The notes: generated by a model from the letters alone, not told the origin. A stretch of 64,000 nt of DNA from Acetobacteraceae bacterium (GCA_031291725.1 JARLIM010000034.1:1-64000), one strand, 5' to 3'; counted from the stretch's first letter, positions 26,347 through 35,411 are shown. Translations and numbers: made by a program.

Positions 26347-27015
26347 ATGGGATACACTCTGGATTTCTCGGTGGTCTGGGACCATATGCCCGCCCTTCTC
26401 TGGGGCTGTCTGGGCACGCTTGGGCTGGCATTGGCCGGCATGAGTTTGGCCCTGGTCATTGGCATTTTCGGTGTTTTCGCACGCGGATCGCACATTGCAT
26501 GGCTGCGGCGCCTGGTGATCGCGTTTATCGAGATCACCCGTAACACGCCCTTCCTGGTGCAAATCTTTTTTCTCTATTTTGCCCTTCCTTCACTTGGGTT
26601 GAAGCTCAATCCCACCGTCACCGCGATCATTGCACTCGGCATCAATGGCGGTGCCTACTCGATTGAGATCATCCGCGGCGGCGTGCAGTCGATCCATAAG
26701 GGACAGGTGGAGGCCGGTCTTGCGCTGGGGCTGCACAAGGGCGAGGTGTTTCGGCTGATCGTGCTCAAACCGGCATTGCGCGCGATTTACCCGTCGCTGA
26801 CCGGGCAGTTCATCATGCTGACCTTGACGTCGAGCATCTGCACCTCCATCGCCGCCTATGAACTGACATCGGTGGCGCAGCGGATCGACAGCGATACATT
26901 CCGCAGTTTCGAGGTCTATTTTACCGTCACGCTGATGTACCTCGCGATCTCCTGGATGTTGATGAGCGCATTTGCGCTGATCTCGCGCCAATATTTCAAC
27001 TATCCCACCCGCTGA
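26347..27015 (+). CDS. Polar amino acid ABC transporter permease (first)
   Basis: An inner-membrane permease of the HisM/GlnP type, 222 residues. The family mark is FIEITRNTPFLVQIFFLYFALPSLGLKLNP, and the EAA loop reads GGVQSIHKGQVEAGLALGLHKGEVFRLIVLKPALR. Start at 26347 has GGGGAG upstream. The ORF-track start at 26320 is ten residues longer. It forms a heterodimeric channel with the next gene, ten bases downstream. Confidence 0.9.
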   Translation: MGYTLDFSVVWDHMPALLWGCLGTLGLALAGMSLALVIGIFGVFARGSHIAWLRRLVIAFIEITRNTPFLVQIFFLYFALPSLGLKLNPTVTAIIALGINGGAYSIEIIRGGVQSIHKGQVEAGLALGLHKGEVFRLIVLKPALRAIYPSLTGQFIMLTLTSSICTSIAAYELTSVAQRIDSDTFRSFEVYFTVTLMYLAISWMLMSAFALISRQYFNYPTR

Positions 27016-27025
27016 GGAGCTGAGC

Positions 27026-27676
27026 ATGAATACCGTCTTCAGCCTCAAGGATTTCGTCTTCCTCCTCGCCGGTCTGAAATGGACCATTCTGTTGTCGGCC
27101 ATCGCCTTCACCGGTGGCGGCATTGTCGGCCTGATCGTGGCGGTGGCGCGCACGGCGCAGAGTGCCTGGCTGCGTCGGGTGATGATTTTCTATATCGGCG
27201 TCTTTCAGGGCACGCCGCTGCTGATGCAGCTTTTCGTGGTCTATTACGGCCTGGGCCTGATCGGCATTCAGGTGCCGGCCTGGGCTGCGGTGACGCTCGC
27301 CTTCACGCTCAATGCCAGCGCGTTTCTCGGCGATATCTGGCGCGGTGCAATTCAGGCGCTGCCGCGTGGCCAGACCGAGGCGGCAACCGCGCTCGGCCTG
27401 CCGATGGTCTCCCGCCTGCGCGACGTGATTCTGCCGCAAGCCTTGCGCATCGCCCAGCCGGCCACGGTTGGCTATGCCGTGCAGTTGATCAAGGGCACCT
27501 CACTGGCCGCCATCGTCGGGTTCATCGAATTGGCGCGTGCCGGGCAGATTGTCTCCAACCAGATCTTTGCCCCCATCCTGGTCTTCGGCGTGGTGGGCGC
27601 CATCTACTTCGTCCTGTGCTGGCCGCTGTCGTTTTACAGCGCCCGGCTAGAGGCGAAGTTCGCCGCGTCGCGGTGA
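27026..27676 (+). CDS. Polar amino acid ABC transporter permease (second)
   Basis: The partner permease, 216 residues, with the pattern FYIGVFQGTPLLMQLFVVYYGLGLIG and the EAA loop GAIQALPRGQTEAATALGLPMVSRLRDVILPQALRIAQP. It is preceded by a GAGGAG ribosome site and followed 51 bases later by the binding-protein gene. Confidence 0.9.
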   Translation: MNTVFSLKDFVFLLAGLKWTILLSAIAFTGGGIVGLIVAVARTAQSAWLRRVMIFYIGVFQGTPLLMQLFVVYYGLGLIGIQVPAWAAVTLAFTLNASAFLGDIWRGAIQALPRGQTEAATALGLPMVSRLRDVILPQALRIAQPATVGYAVQLIKGTSLAAIVGFIELARAGQIVSNQIFAPILVFGVVGAIYFVLCWPLSFYSARLEAKFAASR

Positions 27677-27727
27677 ACTGCCCGTCTTGTTCCTTCACCC
27701 CTCACCCAACAAGCAAGGAAGCCGTCC

Positions 27728-28567
27728 ATGACTGACAATTTCCGCCTCTCGCGCCGCGTTCTGCTGGGCGCTGGCTCGTTGGCCCTCGGTGCCAGCCTGC
27801 TGCCGCGCCACGCCTTTGCCGCTGACAGCATCGCCACCATCAAAAGCCGTGGCAAGGTGCTGATCGGCATTCAGGGCGACAACCCGCCCTGGGGCTTCGT
27901 GAACACCTCCGGCGCGTCGGATGGGTTTGATGCCGTCATCGGCACCGCATTCGCCAAATATCTGGGCGTGGGCGTTGAGTTTGTGCCGCTGGCCGTGGTC
28001 AACCGCATTCCGGCGCTGACCACCGGACGCGTTGACATCCTGTTCGCCACCATGGCGATGCTGCCGGAGCGCGCCAAGGTGGTGCAGTTCTCCAAGCCCT
28101 ATGTGGCCAACATCATTCAGCTTGTCGGCCCGAAATCGGCGACGATTAAGACCAATGCCGACATGAAGGGCTTCACCATCGGCGTGCCGCGCGCCAGCGT
28201 GCAGGATATCCAGGTGACGAAGAACGCCCCGGAAGGCACCACCATTCGTCGTTATGACGACGATGCGGCGACCATCCAGGCGCTGGTCTCCGGCCAGGTC
28301 GATGTCGTCGGCGGCAACATGTTCTATCTGGACCGCATCAATCAGGCCAAGCCGGGCCTGTATGAGACGAAGTTGGAATTCACCCGCCTGTTCAACGGTG
28401 CCTGCACCCGCCTGGGTGACAAGGAACTCAACGCGGCGGCCAACACCTTCATCGATCAGATCAAGACCAACGGCGTTCTGAAGGGCGCGTATGAGCTGTG
28501 GATGAAGCAGGAGCCGCCGGCGTCCTTCCCGGATGCGGTCGAGGGCGTGACGTTCGTCGCCTCCTGA
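27728..28567 (+). CDS. ABC transporter substrate-binding protein (family 3)
   Basis: A 279-residue periplasmic receptor. The signal peptide has a twin-arginine-like start (LSRRVLLGAGSLALGASLLPRHAFA), so export may be by Tat. The mature part begins IATIKSRGKVLIGIQGDNPPWGFV and shows FATMAMLPERAKVVQFSKPYV and VSGQVDVVGGNMFYL, typical of polar amino acid receptors. The ligand is not evident. The linked aroQ gene makes a shikimate/quinate-type compound or an aromatic precursor one possibility. Confidence 0.88.
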   Translation: MTDNFRLSRRVLLGAGSLALGASLLPRHAFAADSIATIKSRGKVLIGIQGDNPPWGFVNTSGASDGFDAVIGTAFAKYLGVGVEFVPLAVVNRIPALTTGRVDILFATMAMLPERAKVVQFSKPYVANIIQLVGPKSATIKTNADMKGFTIGVPRASVQDIQVTKNAPEGTTIRRYDDDAATIQALVSGQVDVVGGNMFYLDRINQAKPGLYETKLEFTRLFNGACTRLGDKELNAAANTFIDQIKTNGVLKGAYELWMKQEPPASFPDAVEGVTFVAS

Positions 28568-28606
28568 TCTGCTGCCCGCTTCTTTTCCCTGTCCAGGAAC
28601 CTGACC

Positions 28607-29380
28607 ATGACCAATGACTCCACCTCCTCCGTCGCGACCGAGCAACCGCTGATCCTGATGGAGGCGGTGGAGAAATGGTATGGCGATTTCCAGGCCTTGA
28701 AATCCGTCAACCTGTCGGTCCGCAAAGGCGAGAAAATCGTGCTGTGCGGGCCGTCGGGCTCTGGCAAATCGACGTTGATCCGGTGCATCAACCACCTCGA
28801 AGCCTATCAGAAAGGCCGCATCGTGGTGGATGGCGTCTCGGTGACTGACAACCACAAGGCCATCGATATCGTGCGCCAGGAAGTCGGCATGGTGTTTCAG
28901 AGCTTCAATCTGTTCCCGCATATGACGGTGCTGCAGAACTGCATGCTCGCCCCCATCCGGGTGCGCGGAACCAGCAAGTCCGAGGCCGAGGCCACCGCAC
29001 GGCGTTATCTGGATCGCGTGCATATCGGCAATCAGGCCGACAAATACCCCGCCCAGCTTTCAGGCGGCCAGCAGCAGCGCGTGGCGATTGCGCGGGCCTT
29101 GTGCATGCAGCCCAAGGTGATGCTGTTCGACGAGCCGACCTCGGCGCTGGACCCGGAGATGGTCAAAGAGGTGCTCGACACCATGATCGGTCTGGCGCAG
29201 GACGGTATGACGATGATCTGCGTCACCCATGAGATGGGCTTTGCGCGTCAGGTGGCGGATCGGGTGATCTTCATGGCCGATGGCCAGATCCTCGAAGAGG
29301 CACATCCGGAGATTTTCTTCAAATCTCCGCAGCATCCGCGTGCGAAGCAATTCCTGGGCGAAATCCTCGCCCATCACTGA
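28607..29380 (+). CDS. Polar amino acid ABC transporter ATP-binding protein
   Basis: A 257-residue ATPase of the HisP/GlnQ group. Walker A is [14 protein letters not shown], the Q-loop lies in [16 protein letters not shown], the signature is [15 protein letters not shown], Walker B is [14 protein letters not shown], and the switch histidine is in [16 protein letters not shown]. It energises the two upstream permeases. All key residues are present. Confidence 0.95.
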   Translation: MTNDSTSSVATEQPLILMEAVEKWYGDFQALKSVNLSVRKGEKIVLCGPSGSGKSTLIRCINHLEAYQKGRIVVDGVSVTDNHKAIDIVRQEVGMVFQSFNLFPHMTVLQNCMLAPIRVRGTSKSEAEATARRYLDRVHIGNQADKYPAQLSGGQQQRVAIARALCMQPKVMLFDEPTSALDPEMVKEVLDTMIGLAQDGMTMICVTHEMGFARQVADRVIFMADGQILEEAHPEIFFKSPQHPRAKQFLGEILAHH

Positions 29381-29394
29381 GTTGGAGTCTGCCC

Positions 29395-29844
29395 ATGAGC
29401 CGCCTTGTCTATGTTCTCAATGGCCCGAACCTGAACCTGCTCGGCAAGCGTCAGCCGCATATCTATGGGCATGAGACCCTGGCGGATGTGGAGGCGCAAT
29501 GTCGTGCGCTGGGCGAGGAGCTCGGGCTGGAGATTCGTTTTCATCAATCCAACCGCGAATACGAGATCATCGACTGGATTCACGAGGCGCGCGAGACGGC
29601 TGGCGGCATCGTGATCAACCCGGCGGCGTTCACGCATTATTCGGTGGCGATCCTGGATGCGCTGAACACCTTCGATCATCCGGTGATGGAGGTGCATATT
29701 TCCAACGTCCATAAGCGCGAGGAATTCCGCCACCACTCCTTTGTCTCCGGCCGCGCCGATGGCGTCATCGCGGGCTTTGGCACGCAAGGCTATCTGCTCG
29801 CCCTGCGCCGGGTGGCCAAGCTGATCGACGACAAGGCAGGGTGA
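29395..29844 (+). CDS. aroQ: Type II 3-dehydroquinate dehydratase
   Basis: A 149-residue dodecameric type II enzyme that dehydrates 3-dehydroquinate to 3-dehydroshikimate in the shikimate pathway or in quinate catabolism. Signature [22 protein letters not shown] contains the loop Arg and the catalytic Tyr. [33 protein letters not shown] with the catalytic His, and [11 protein letters not shown] follow. It starts 14 bases after the ATPase gene, so it is the last gene of the ABC operon, which suggests a role in using an imported compound and not only biosynthesis. Confidence 0.95.
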   Translation: MSRLVYVLNGPNLNLLGKRQPHIYGHETLADVEAQCRALGEELGLEIRFHQSNREYEIIDWIHEARETAGGIVINPAAFTHYSVAILDALNTFDHPVMEVHISNVHKREEFRHHSFVSGRADGVIAGFGTQGYLLALRRVAKLIDDKAG

Positions 29845-29859
29845 CACCCCGATGAGTCC

Positions 29860-29887
29860 CCCGCTTTGTACACGTGTACAAAGCGGG
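29860..29887. terminator. Perfect 28-bp palindrome after aroQ
   Basis: CCCGCTTTGTACAC-GTGTACAAAGCGGG is an exact palindrome starting 15 bases after the aroQ stop. As RNA it can form a strong hairpin, but no clear U tract follows, so it may be a terminator of limited strength or a dyad protein site. The IS element begins ten bases downstream. Confidence 0.6.
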
Positions 29888-29897
29888 CTTCGGCCTA

Positions 29898-30681
29898 GGC
29901 AGCGGACTCATAAACTTCGACACCATCCCTTTGCTGCGACGAGTTTGACGGCGGCGAGGAAGTTGGCTGGGTCTTTGTCGTAGCGCGTGCGATGCCGCGG
30001 AACTGTTTGATCCGATTGAAGAAGCGCTCAACAAGAATGCGTTGCCGATAGACCCATTTCGAGAAGACAAATGTCCCGCGACGGTTGGCTTTGGGCGGGA
30101 TGTTCGCCCAAGCCTTCTTCTCGGCGAGCTTGGCCCGGACGGCGTTGGTGTCATAGCCCTTGTCGCCCAGCACGATATCGCCTTCGCCCACGGTCTCGAT
30201 CAGCGCGCAGGCTTCCTGACAATCTGCAATCTGGCCAGCCGTCAGGTGCAACGTGACGGGGCAACCTTCTGCGTCGACAAGCGCATGGAGTTTGCTGGTA
30301 AGGCCCCCACGGGAACGTCCCATGCAGCCATCGTCACAATGTCGCCGTCGTAAGCCGCTGATACAGCTTGCAAAAGCCGATCCCACACCCCCGCCTTTCG
30401 CCAGCGCACGAAGCGGTTGTAGCAGGTGGTCGGGGGCCCGTAGCGTTCGGGGATTTCCGCCCAAGGCGAGCCGGTGCGGAACCGCCAGAGAATGCCGTTC
30501 AGCACGCGCCGGTCATCAACACGCGGCACGCCGCGAGGCTTGTTGGGCAAAAAAGGCGAAAGGATCGACCACTCATGGTCAGTCAACTCATACCGGCGGC
30601 GTGTCATCCAAGGCTCCCAGATTCGAAAACCTTGAATCGCAAGTGATGCCGAGCCGAAAGGTGGTTTATGAGTTCACGGCC
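29898..30681 (-). mobile_element. IS5-family (IS427-like) insertion sequence, defective
   Basis: About 784 bases bounded by imperfect inverted repeats GGCAGCGGACTCATAAAC (left) and GGCCGTGAACTCATAAAC (right, read inward), with TA on both outer sides as a likely target duplication. The interior holds one DDE transposase split over two frames with a central deletion. End style, short TA duplication and transposase type fit the IS427 group. It separates aroQ from the yeiH region. Confidence 0.8.
29908..30607 (-). pseudogene. IS5-family transposase, deleted and frameshifted
   Basis: The N-terminal part MTRRRYELTDHEWSILSPFLPNKPRGVPRVDDRRVLNGILWRFRTG is intact to AAYDGDIVTM. There the frame changes to GCMGRSRGGLTSKLHALVD, and about 20 residues normally containing the first catalytic aspartate (IDS..VRAHQ) are missing. 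Later motifs LGDKGYDTNAVRAKL and YRQRILVERFFNRIKQFRGIA remain. A second frameshift near the C-terminus moves YDKDPANFLAAVKLVAA out of frame. The transposase is therefore inactive. Confidence 0.85.
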
Positions 30682-30819
30682 TAAAGTGTCCTTGATGATC
30701 AAGCCATTTTTGGCAGCCAGTTACCGCGCGCGTCGGGCAAGCTTAAGCCATGACAATTCGCATTTGCCGGTCAGAAGGGGCGCCTTCTGATAATCAAGAA
30801 ATTACTAAATAACATTTTA

Positions 30820-30842
30820 ATCAATCTGAATTGCAGATTGAT
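30820..30842. promoter_or_regulatory. Perfect inverted repeat ATCAATCTG-N5-CAGATTGAT, probable LysR box
   Basis: Exact nine-base arms with a five-base spacer, 75 bases before the yeiH start. It contains the T-N11-A geometry of LysR-type sites. The nearest candidate regulator is the LysR gene at 31992-32915. Confidence 0.6.
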
Positions 30843-30916
30843 TGGATCGCATCATACGGTTGGAGTTTGTCAAGCGGGCGGAGCCATCGTGCTGCCTCAA
30901 TGCACATGAGGACATC

Positions 30917-32029
30917 ATGACACTCCGCGCAATCGGCGAGCCTATCAAGGGCCATTCCAAGACAGGCAAGCCTTGGCAGGCTGGCTGCTTCCGTGTGCTG
31001 CCCGGGCTGCTGCTCTGTCTTGGCGTGACCCTGGTTGCCGAAGGTCTGGAACAGATTGAAACACACCTTGCCCACGCAACATGGCTGGAGGCACTTGTGC
31101 TGGCCATTCTTGTTGGCACAGCGGTGCGCACGGCGTGGCAGCCCAGCCTGGGCTGGTTTGCAGGCATCAATTTCAGTGCCAAGACCTTGCTGGAAATTGC
31201 CGTCTTTCTGCTCGGCGCATCGGTTAGCGCCAAGTCGATCGCGGCGGCGGGGCCGGGGTTGCTGCTGGGCATCGCCGGAATCGTTGTGGTGGCGATTGCG
31301 GCAAGCTATGGCATCGGCCGATTGCTGGGACTGCCACACCGCATGGCCACGCTGATCGCCTGTGGCAACTCGATCTGCGGCAATTCCGCGATTGCAGCCG
31401 TCGCCCCAGTGATCGGTGCGGATGGCGAGGACGTGGCGGCCTCCATCGCCTTCACCGCCGTGCTCGGTGTGGCCGTGGTTCTTGGGCTGCCATTGCTGCC
31501 GCTGCTGCTGCATCTGAGTGGCATTCAATATGGCGTTTTGGCTGGCCTGACCGTCTACGCCGTGCCGCAGGTACTGGCGGCCACTGCCCCGCTGGGCACT
31601 GCCGCCGTACATATCGGCACGTTGGTCAAGCTGGTCCGCGTGCTGATGCTTGGCCCGGTTGTGTTGGGGCTGTCGGTGTTGACCCTGCGTCTGCGTGACG
31701 AGCCGGATGAGGCCCTGCCGCATGTGACCACCGGTGACCGCCCCGCCCCAGGCAAGCCGAAGCTGCATAAATTGGTGCCGTGGTTCATCGTGGGATTTCT
31801 GGCCCTGGCGGCGCTGCGGTCGGCCGATCTGGTGCCAGCGGTGACACTTGCGCCGATTGCGGCGGTGGCCAATCTGCTGACGGTGGTGTCGATGGCGGCC
31901 CTGGGCTTGGGCACCGATCTGCGCGTGGTGACGCGGGCTGGTGGGCGGGTGACGACAGCTGTCACGCTCTCACTGCTGGTGCTCGGCGCGTTCAGCCTGG
32001 GGCTGATCCATCTGCTTGGGATTGTTTGA
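30917..32029 (+). CDS. YeiH/UPF0324-family putative sulfate exporter
   Basis: A 370-residue inner-membrane protein with about ten spans. Family marks are GINFSAKTLLEIAVFLLGASVS, ATLIACGNSICGNSAIAAVAPVIGADGEDVAASIAFTAVLG and YAVPQVLAA. YeiH-like proteins are described as putative sulfate or related anion exporters, but biochemical proof is thin. The start at 30917 has GAGG upstream. The ORF-track start at 30842 is 25 residues longer. Its 3' end overlaps the convergent LysR gene by 38 bases. Confidence 0.85.
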   Translation: MTLRAIGEPIKGHSKTGKPWQAGCFRVLPGLLLCLGVTLVAEGLEQIETHLAHATWLEALVLAILVGTAVRTAWQPSLGWFAGINFSAKTLLEIAVFLLGASVSAKSIAAAGPGLLLGIAGIVVVAIAASYGIGRLLGLPHRMATLIACGNSICGNSAIAAVAPVIGADGEDVAASIAFTAVLGVAVVLGLPLLPLLLHLSGIQYGVLAGLTVYAVPQVLAATAPLGTAAVHIGTLVKLVRVLMLGPVVLGLSVLTLRLRDEPDEALPHVTTGDRPAPGKPKLHKLVPWFIVGFLALAALRSADLVPAVTLAPIAAVANLLTVVSMAALGLGTDLRVVTRAGGRVTTAVTLSLLVLGAFSLGLIHLLGIV

Positions 32030-32915
32030 CGTTGGGCACCGCTGACATCATGGCCAGTAATGTGTCAGCGGCCTGACTTGCGGAACGCTCCACATGGCGA
32101 ATGGCATAAAACGCGCGCTCCGGCAGTTTAATCGCGACTTGGCGCAACAGACCGGCCTCCAGACTAGGGGCGGCGACGGAGGCGGAAATCGCCGTCGCCC
32201 CCATGCCGGCTTCCACCGCCGCCCGTACCGCCTCATTGGAGGGTAATTGCAAAGCCACGTTGATCGATGCCAGCGGAATTCCGAAATCCTTCAAAGCCGC
32301 CTCAAAAACCGATCGCGTGCCTGATCCGGGCTCTCGCAGCACCCATTCGCTTTGGATCAGTTGCCCCGGTGCGATGTCACTGTGCAGCGCCCATGGATGT
32401 TCAGGCCCGACCACGACCACCAATTGATCGCGCGCAACGTTGATCATCTCCAAGGCGGGATCTGCGATCACGCCCTCGACCAGACCAAGCGCGGCAATGC
32501 CGTCGCGCACGGCATCTGCGACTTGTGCGGTGTTGCCGACCGTCAGATGGAGTTCGATGCCGGGATATTTCCGCCGAAACGCCACCAGATGGCGTGGGAG
32601 CCAGTAGCTGGCGATGGTTTGGCTGGCATGGATCGGCAGGGTTCCGCGTTTCAGGCCACCCAGTTCTGACAGCAGCAATTCAGCCGCCTCGGCACGGGCC
32701 AGCACTGCGCGGGCCTCCACCAGGAAAAGCGCCCCGGTCTGCGTCAGCTCAATGCGTCGACCGACACGGTTGAAAAGCTTCGCCCCGTGCCGCGCTTCAA
32801 GGGCTGCGATTGCCGTGCTGGCCGCAGATTGCGCCAGATTGAGCGCCGCTGCCGCCTGGGTCATATGTTGACGTTCGGCCACGGCGACGAAGACGCGCAG
32901 TTGTTCGAGAGTCAT
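31992..32915 (-). CDS. LysR-family regulator (CysL/YeiE-like)
   Basis: A 307-residue LysR-type protein with the helix-turn-helix MTLEQLRVFVAVAERQHMTQAAAALNLAQSAASTAIAALEARHGAKLFNRVGRRIELTQTG. The effector domain contains LRDPGSGTRSVFEAAL-like REPGSGTRSVFEAALKDFGI and LPSNEAVRAAVEAGMGATAIS, as in the CysL/YeiE group that often accompanies yeiH. Here the two genes converge and overlap tail to tail instead of being divergent. It probably acts on the palindrome at 30820. Confidence 0.88.
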   Translation of the reverse strand: MTLEQLRVFVAVAERQHMTQAAAALNLAQSAASTAIAALEARHGAKLFNRVGRRIELTQTGALFLVEARAVLARAEAAELLLSELGGLKRGTLPIHASQTIASYWLPRHLVAFRRKYPGIELHLTVGNTAQVADAVRDGIAALGLVEGVIADPALEMINVARDQLVVVVGPEHPWALHSDIAPGQLIQSEWVLREPGSGTRSVFEAALKDFGIPLASINVALQLPSNEAVRAAVEAGMGATAISASVAAPSLEAGLLRQVAIKLPERAFYAIRHVERSASQAADTLLAMMSAVPNVKQSQADGSAPG

Positions 32916-32964
32916 ACGCTAGGCCTTCAACTTGTGCCGACACACGCTGCGTTCGTCGTATGCG

Positions 32965-32991
32965 ACAAAGCCGTGTTCGATACGGCTTTGT
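32965..32991. terminator. Hairpin ACAAAGCCGT-N7-ACGGCTTTGT
   Basis: Exact ten-base arms with a seven-base loop in the gap between two minus-strand LysR genes. Downstream of the 33171-34121 gene it can act as terminator, although no long U tract follows. It lies 50 bases before the next LysR start, so an operator role is also possible. Confidence 0.45.
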
Positions 32992-33170
32992 AAAACGATT
33001 TTAGCGCGTCCGCTGACCGTACAGCTTGCCGATTTTATCATGATGCACGGATCAAGTTTTGCTGCTGTAGGGTGCACGTCCATTGCCGGAGATGCAGCCC
33101 GCCTCGTTCCCCATGCGAATAGCCGGTATTGCGAATGGCCTGCGTCGGGAGAAAGCCGTGCGTGATGGGC

Positions 33171-34121
33171 TTATCCTGCGCCCAGTTCAGCTTTCGTGAA
33201 CATGTCCGTTGGCATCTTTTCAGGGACGCAAGAGGCGGCCTGCCAGAACGCTTCGGCCAGACCGGATTTCTGCGCGCGTGCCCGCATGAGGCGGATTTCG
33301 ACCGGAACCGAAAACGCCGCGTCGCCCACGCACACTAAGCGTCTGGCTGCGATATCGTCCTGCGCCAACGAGCGGGGCAACCACGCAATGCCGTGGCCTT
33401 GCCGCGCCATTGTTTGCAAAGCGGCGGCCACCGGAGAGGTGAACACGGTGTCGAGCGGCAGGTTCTTGCCGGGCGCACATCCAGCATGTTCCAAAATCCG
33501 CCCCAGGCCGGAACTGGCGCTGTAGGCCAGGTAGCGAACCGGTGTATTCGTTGCCTTGGGCAGTTCGAACATTGCGGCTCCGCTGGCATCCACCGCTGAC
33601 ACTGGCACCAAGTGATCCGTGCCAATGACGATGAACGCGAAACGCTCTGGCTCGAAGCGTTCTGCCAGTCCCGGATAATGGTGACAGAGCAGGAAATCAG
33701 CGTCACCCGCCAATAAAACTCTCTCGCACGCCGCCATAGTGTCCGACACGAGGTTAAGCGTGCCCAATGCCTCCAGCGGAGCGGCGGCACGCACCCAGGC
33801 CGGGAAAAAGGTGAAGGAGAGTGCATGCGTGGCGGCAATAGTCAGCGCCGCCTGTTCACGTCCGGCAATTTTCAGCGCCCCTCGTCGCATCTGCCGCAGA
33901 TCGCGGGTAATGTCGGCGGCCCGGCTGAGCAGATACTCGCCGGCCGCCGTCAACGCCACAGAGTGCGGCGAGCGGCGGACCAACAATGTGCCGACCCAGG
34001 ATTCGAGCGATTGGATGCGTCGGCTAAACGCCGGTTGCGTGACATGTCGTGCTTCCGCCGCCCGCGAAAAATTGCGGTGCTCGGCCAGGGCAATGAGATC
34101 GTCCAGCCAGTTCAAATCCAT
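33171..34121 (-). CDS. LysR-family regulator, probably of tartrate use
   Basis: A 316-residue LysR protein starting MDLNWLDDLIALAEHRNFSRAAEARHVTQPAFSRRIQSLESWVGTLLVRRSPHSVALTAAGEYLL. I use the ATG at 34121, where the family begins. The ORF-track start at 34229 adds 36 residues from the intergenic region. It is divergent from the D-tartrate dehydratase gene, 116 bases apart, the usual layout for a LysR regulator and its target. Confidence 0.9.
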   Translation of the reverse strand: MDLNWLDDLIALAEHRNFSRAAEARHVTQPAFSRRIQSLESWVGTLLVRRSPHSVALTAAGEYLLSRAADITRDLRQMRRGALKIAGREQAALTIAATHALSFTFFPAWVRAAAPLEALGTLNLVSDTMAACERVLLAGDADFLLCHHYPGLAERFEPERFAFIVIGTDHLVPVSAVDASGAAMFELPKATNTPVRYLAYSASSGLGRILEHAGCAPGKNLPLDTVFTSPVAAALQTMARQGHGIAWLPRSLAQDDIAARRLVCVGDAAFSVPVEIRLMRARAQKSGLAEAFWQAASCVPEKMPTDMFTKAELGAG

Positions 34122-34237
34122 CGACAATGCCGATCTTGCATCATGGTGGTGAAATTTAGCATTGGGCTTTTCTCCCGTCATCTCGCCAATTATCGGCGTA
34201 CGCGGTCGCCATTCGATCCAGAGGAGCACAGCACGCC

Positions 34238-35401
34238 ATGCGCATTGTAGATGTTCGTGAAATCACTCAGCCGATTTCGTCACCCATCCGCAACGCCTAT
34301 ATCGACTTCACCAAGATGACCACGAGCCTTGTTGCCGTCGTCACCGATGTGATCCGTGATGGGAAGCCGGTGGTGGGGTATGGGTTCAATTCCAATGGTC
34401 GTTATGGCCAAGGCGGCCTGATCCGTGAGCGTTTCCGCACCCGTATCCTGGAAGCCGATCCCAAAAGCCTGCTCGATGATACGCGCGACAACATCGATCC
34501 GGCCAAGGTCTGGGCGGCGATGATGGTGAATGAAAAGCCGGGCGGGCATGGCGAACGCTCGGTCGCCGTCGGCACGCTTGACATGGCGATCTGGGACGCG
34601 GTGGCGAAGATCGAGGGCAAGCCATTGTTCCGTTTGCTTGCGGAGCGTCATGGTCGCGAGGCCGATCCGAGTGTGTTCGTCTATGCGGCCGGTGGCTACT
34701 ACTATCCGGGCAAGGACAATTCCGCGCTGCGGGCGGAGATGCGCGGCTATCTCGACCGTGGCTATAACGTGGTGAAAATGAAAATCGGCGGTGCCTCGAT
34801 TGCCGAAGATCAGGCCCGTATTGAGTCCGTGCTGACCGAAATCGGCAGTCAGGCCCAATTGGCCGTGGACGCCAACGGTCGCTTCGATCTGGAAACCGGC
34901 ATCGCCTACGCCAAGATGCTGCGCGACTACCCGTTGTTCTGGTACGAAGAAGTGGGCGACCCGCTGGATTATGCGTTGCAGGCGGCGCTGTCGGAATTCT
35001 ATCCCGGTCCGATGGCCACTGGCGAGAATCTGTTCTCCCACCAAGACGCTCGCAATCTGCTGCGCCATGGCGGCATGCGGCCGGATCGCGACTGGCTGCA
35101 ATTCGATTGCGCGCTATCCTATGGCCTGGTGGAATATCTGCGTACGCTGGAGGTACTCAAACAATTCGGTTGGTCGCCGTCACGCTGCATTCCGCATGGC
35201 GGCCACCAAATGTCGCTGATGATCGCCGCCGGTTTGGGATTGGGTGGCAATGAGAGCTATCCCGACTTGTTCCAGCCCTATGGTGGCTTCCCGGATGGTG
35301 TGCGGGTTGAAAATGGCCGCGTGACGATGCCCGAATTGCCGGGCATCGGCTTCGAGGGTAAGTCGGACCTGATCCGCGTGATGCACGACCTCGCCGTCTG
35401 A
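34238..35401 (+). CDS. tarD: D(-)-tartrate dehydratase, enolase superfamily
   Basis: A 387-residue member of the mandelate racemase group, close to the characterised Bradyrhizobium enzyme that dehydrates D-tartrate to oxaloacetate. The KxK pair is K180/K182 (VVKMKIGG), magnesium ligands are D211 (AVDANGR), E237 (WYEEVGD) and E263 (ATGENL), and the catalytic His is H320 (CIPHGGHQ). All keep the spacing of the known enzyme with a constant offset of two. Further support is the N-terminal VVGYGFNSNGRYGQGGLIRERF. Oxaloacetate would feed the TCA cycle. No tartrate carrier is adjacent. Confidence 0.92.
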   Translation: MRIVDVREITQPISSPIRNAYIDFTKMTTSLVAVVTDVIRDGKPVVGYGFNSNGRYGQGGLIRERFRTRILEADPKSLLDDTRDNIDPAKVWAAMMVNEKPGGHGERSVAVGTLDMAIWDAVAKIEGKPLFRLLAERHGREADPSVFVYAAGGYYYPGKDNSALRAEMRGYLDRGYNVVKMKIGGASIAEDQARIESVLTEIGSQAQLAVDANGRFDLETGIAYAKMLRDYPLFWYEEVGDPLDYALQAALSEFYPGPMATGENLFSHQDARNLLRHGGMRPDRDWLQFDCALSYGLVEYLRTLEVLKQFGWSPSRCIPHGGHQMSLMIAAGLGLGGNESYPDLFQPYGGFPDGVRVENGRVTMPELPGIGFEGKSDLIRVMHDLAV

Positions 35402-35411
35402 TCTTGGGACT

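Noticed and set aside
27695-29023. 442-residue minus-strand ORF opposite the binding protein and ATPase
   Set aside because: Antisense shadow. The plus strand has Walker motifs and a signal peptide.
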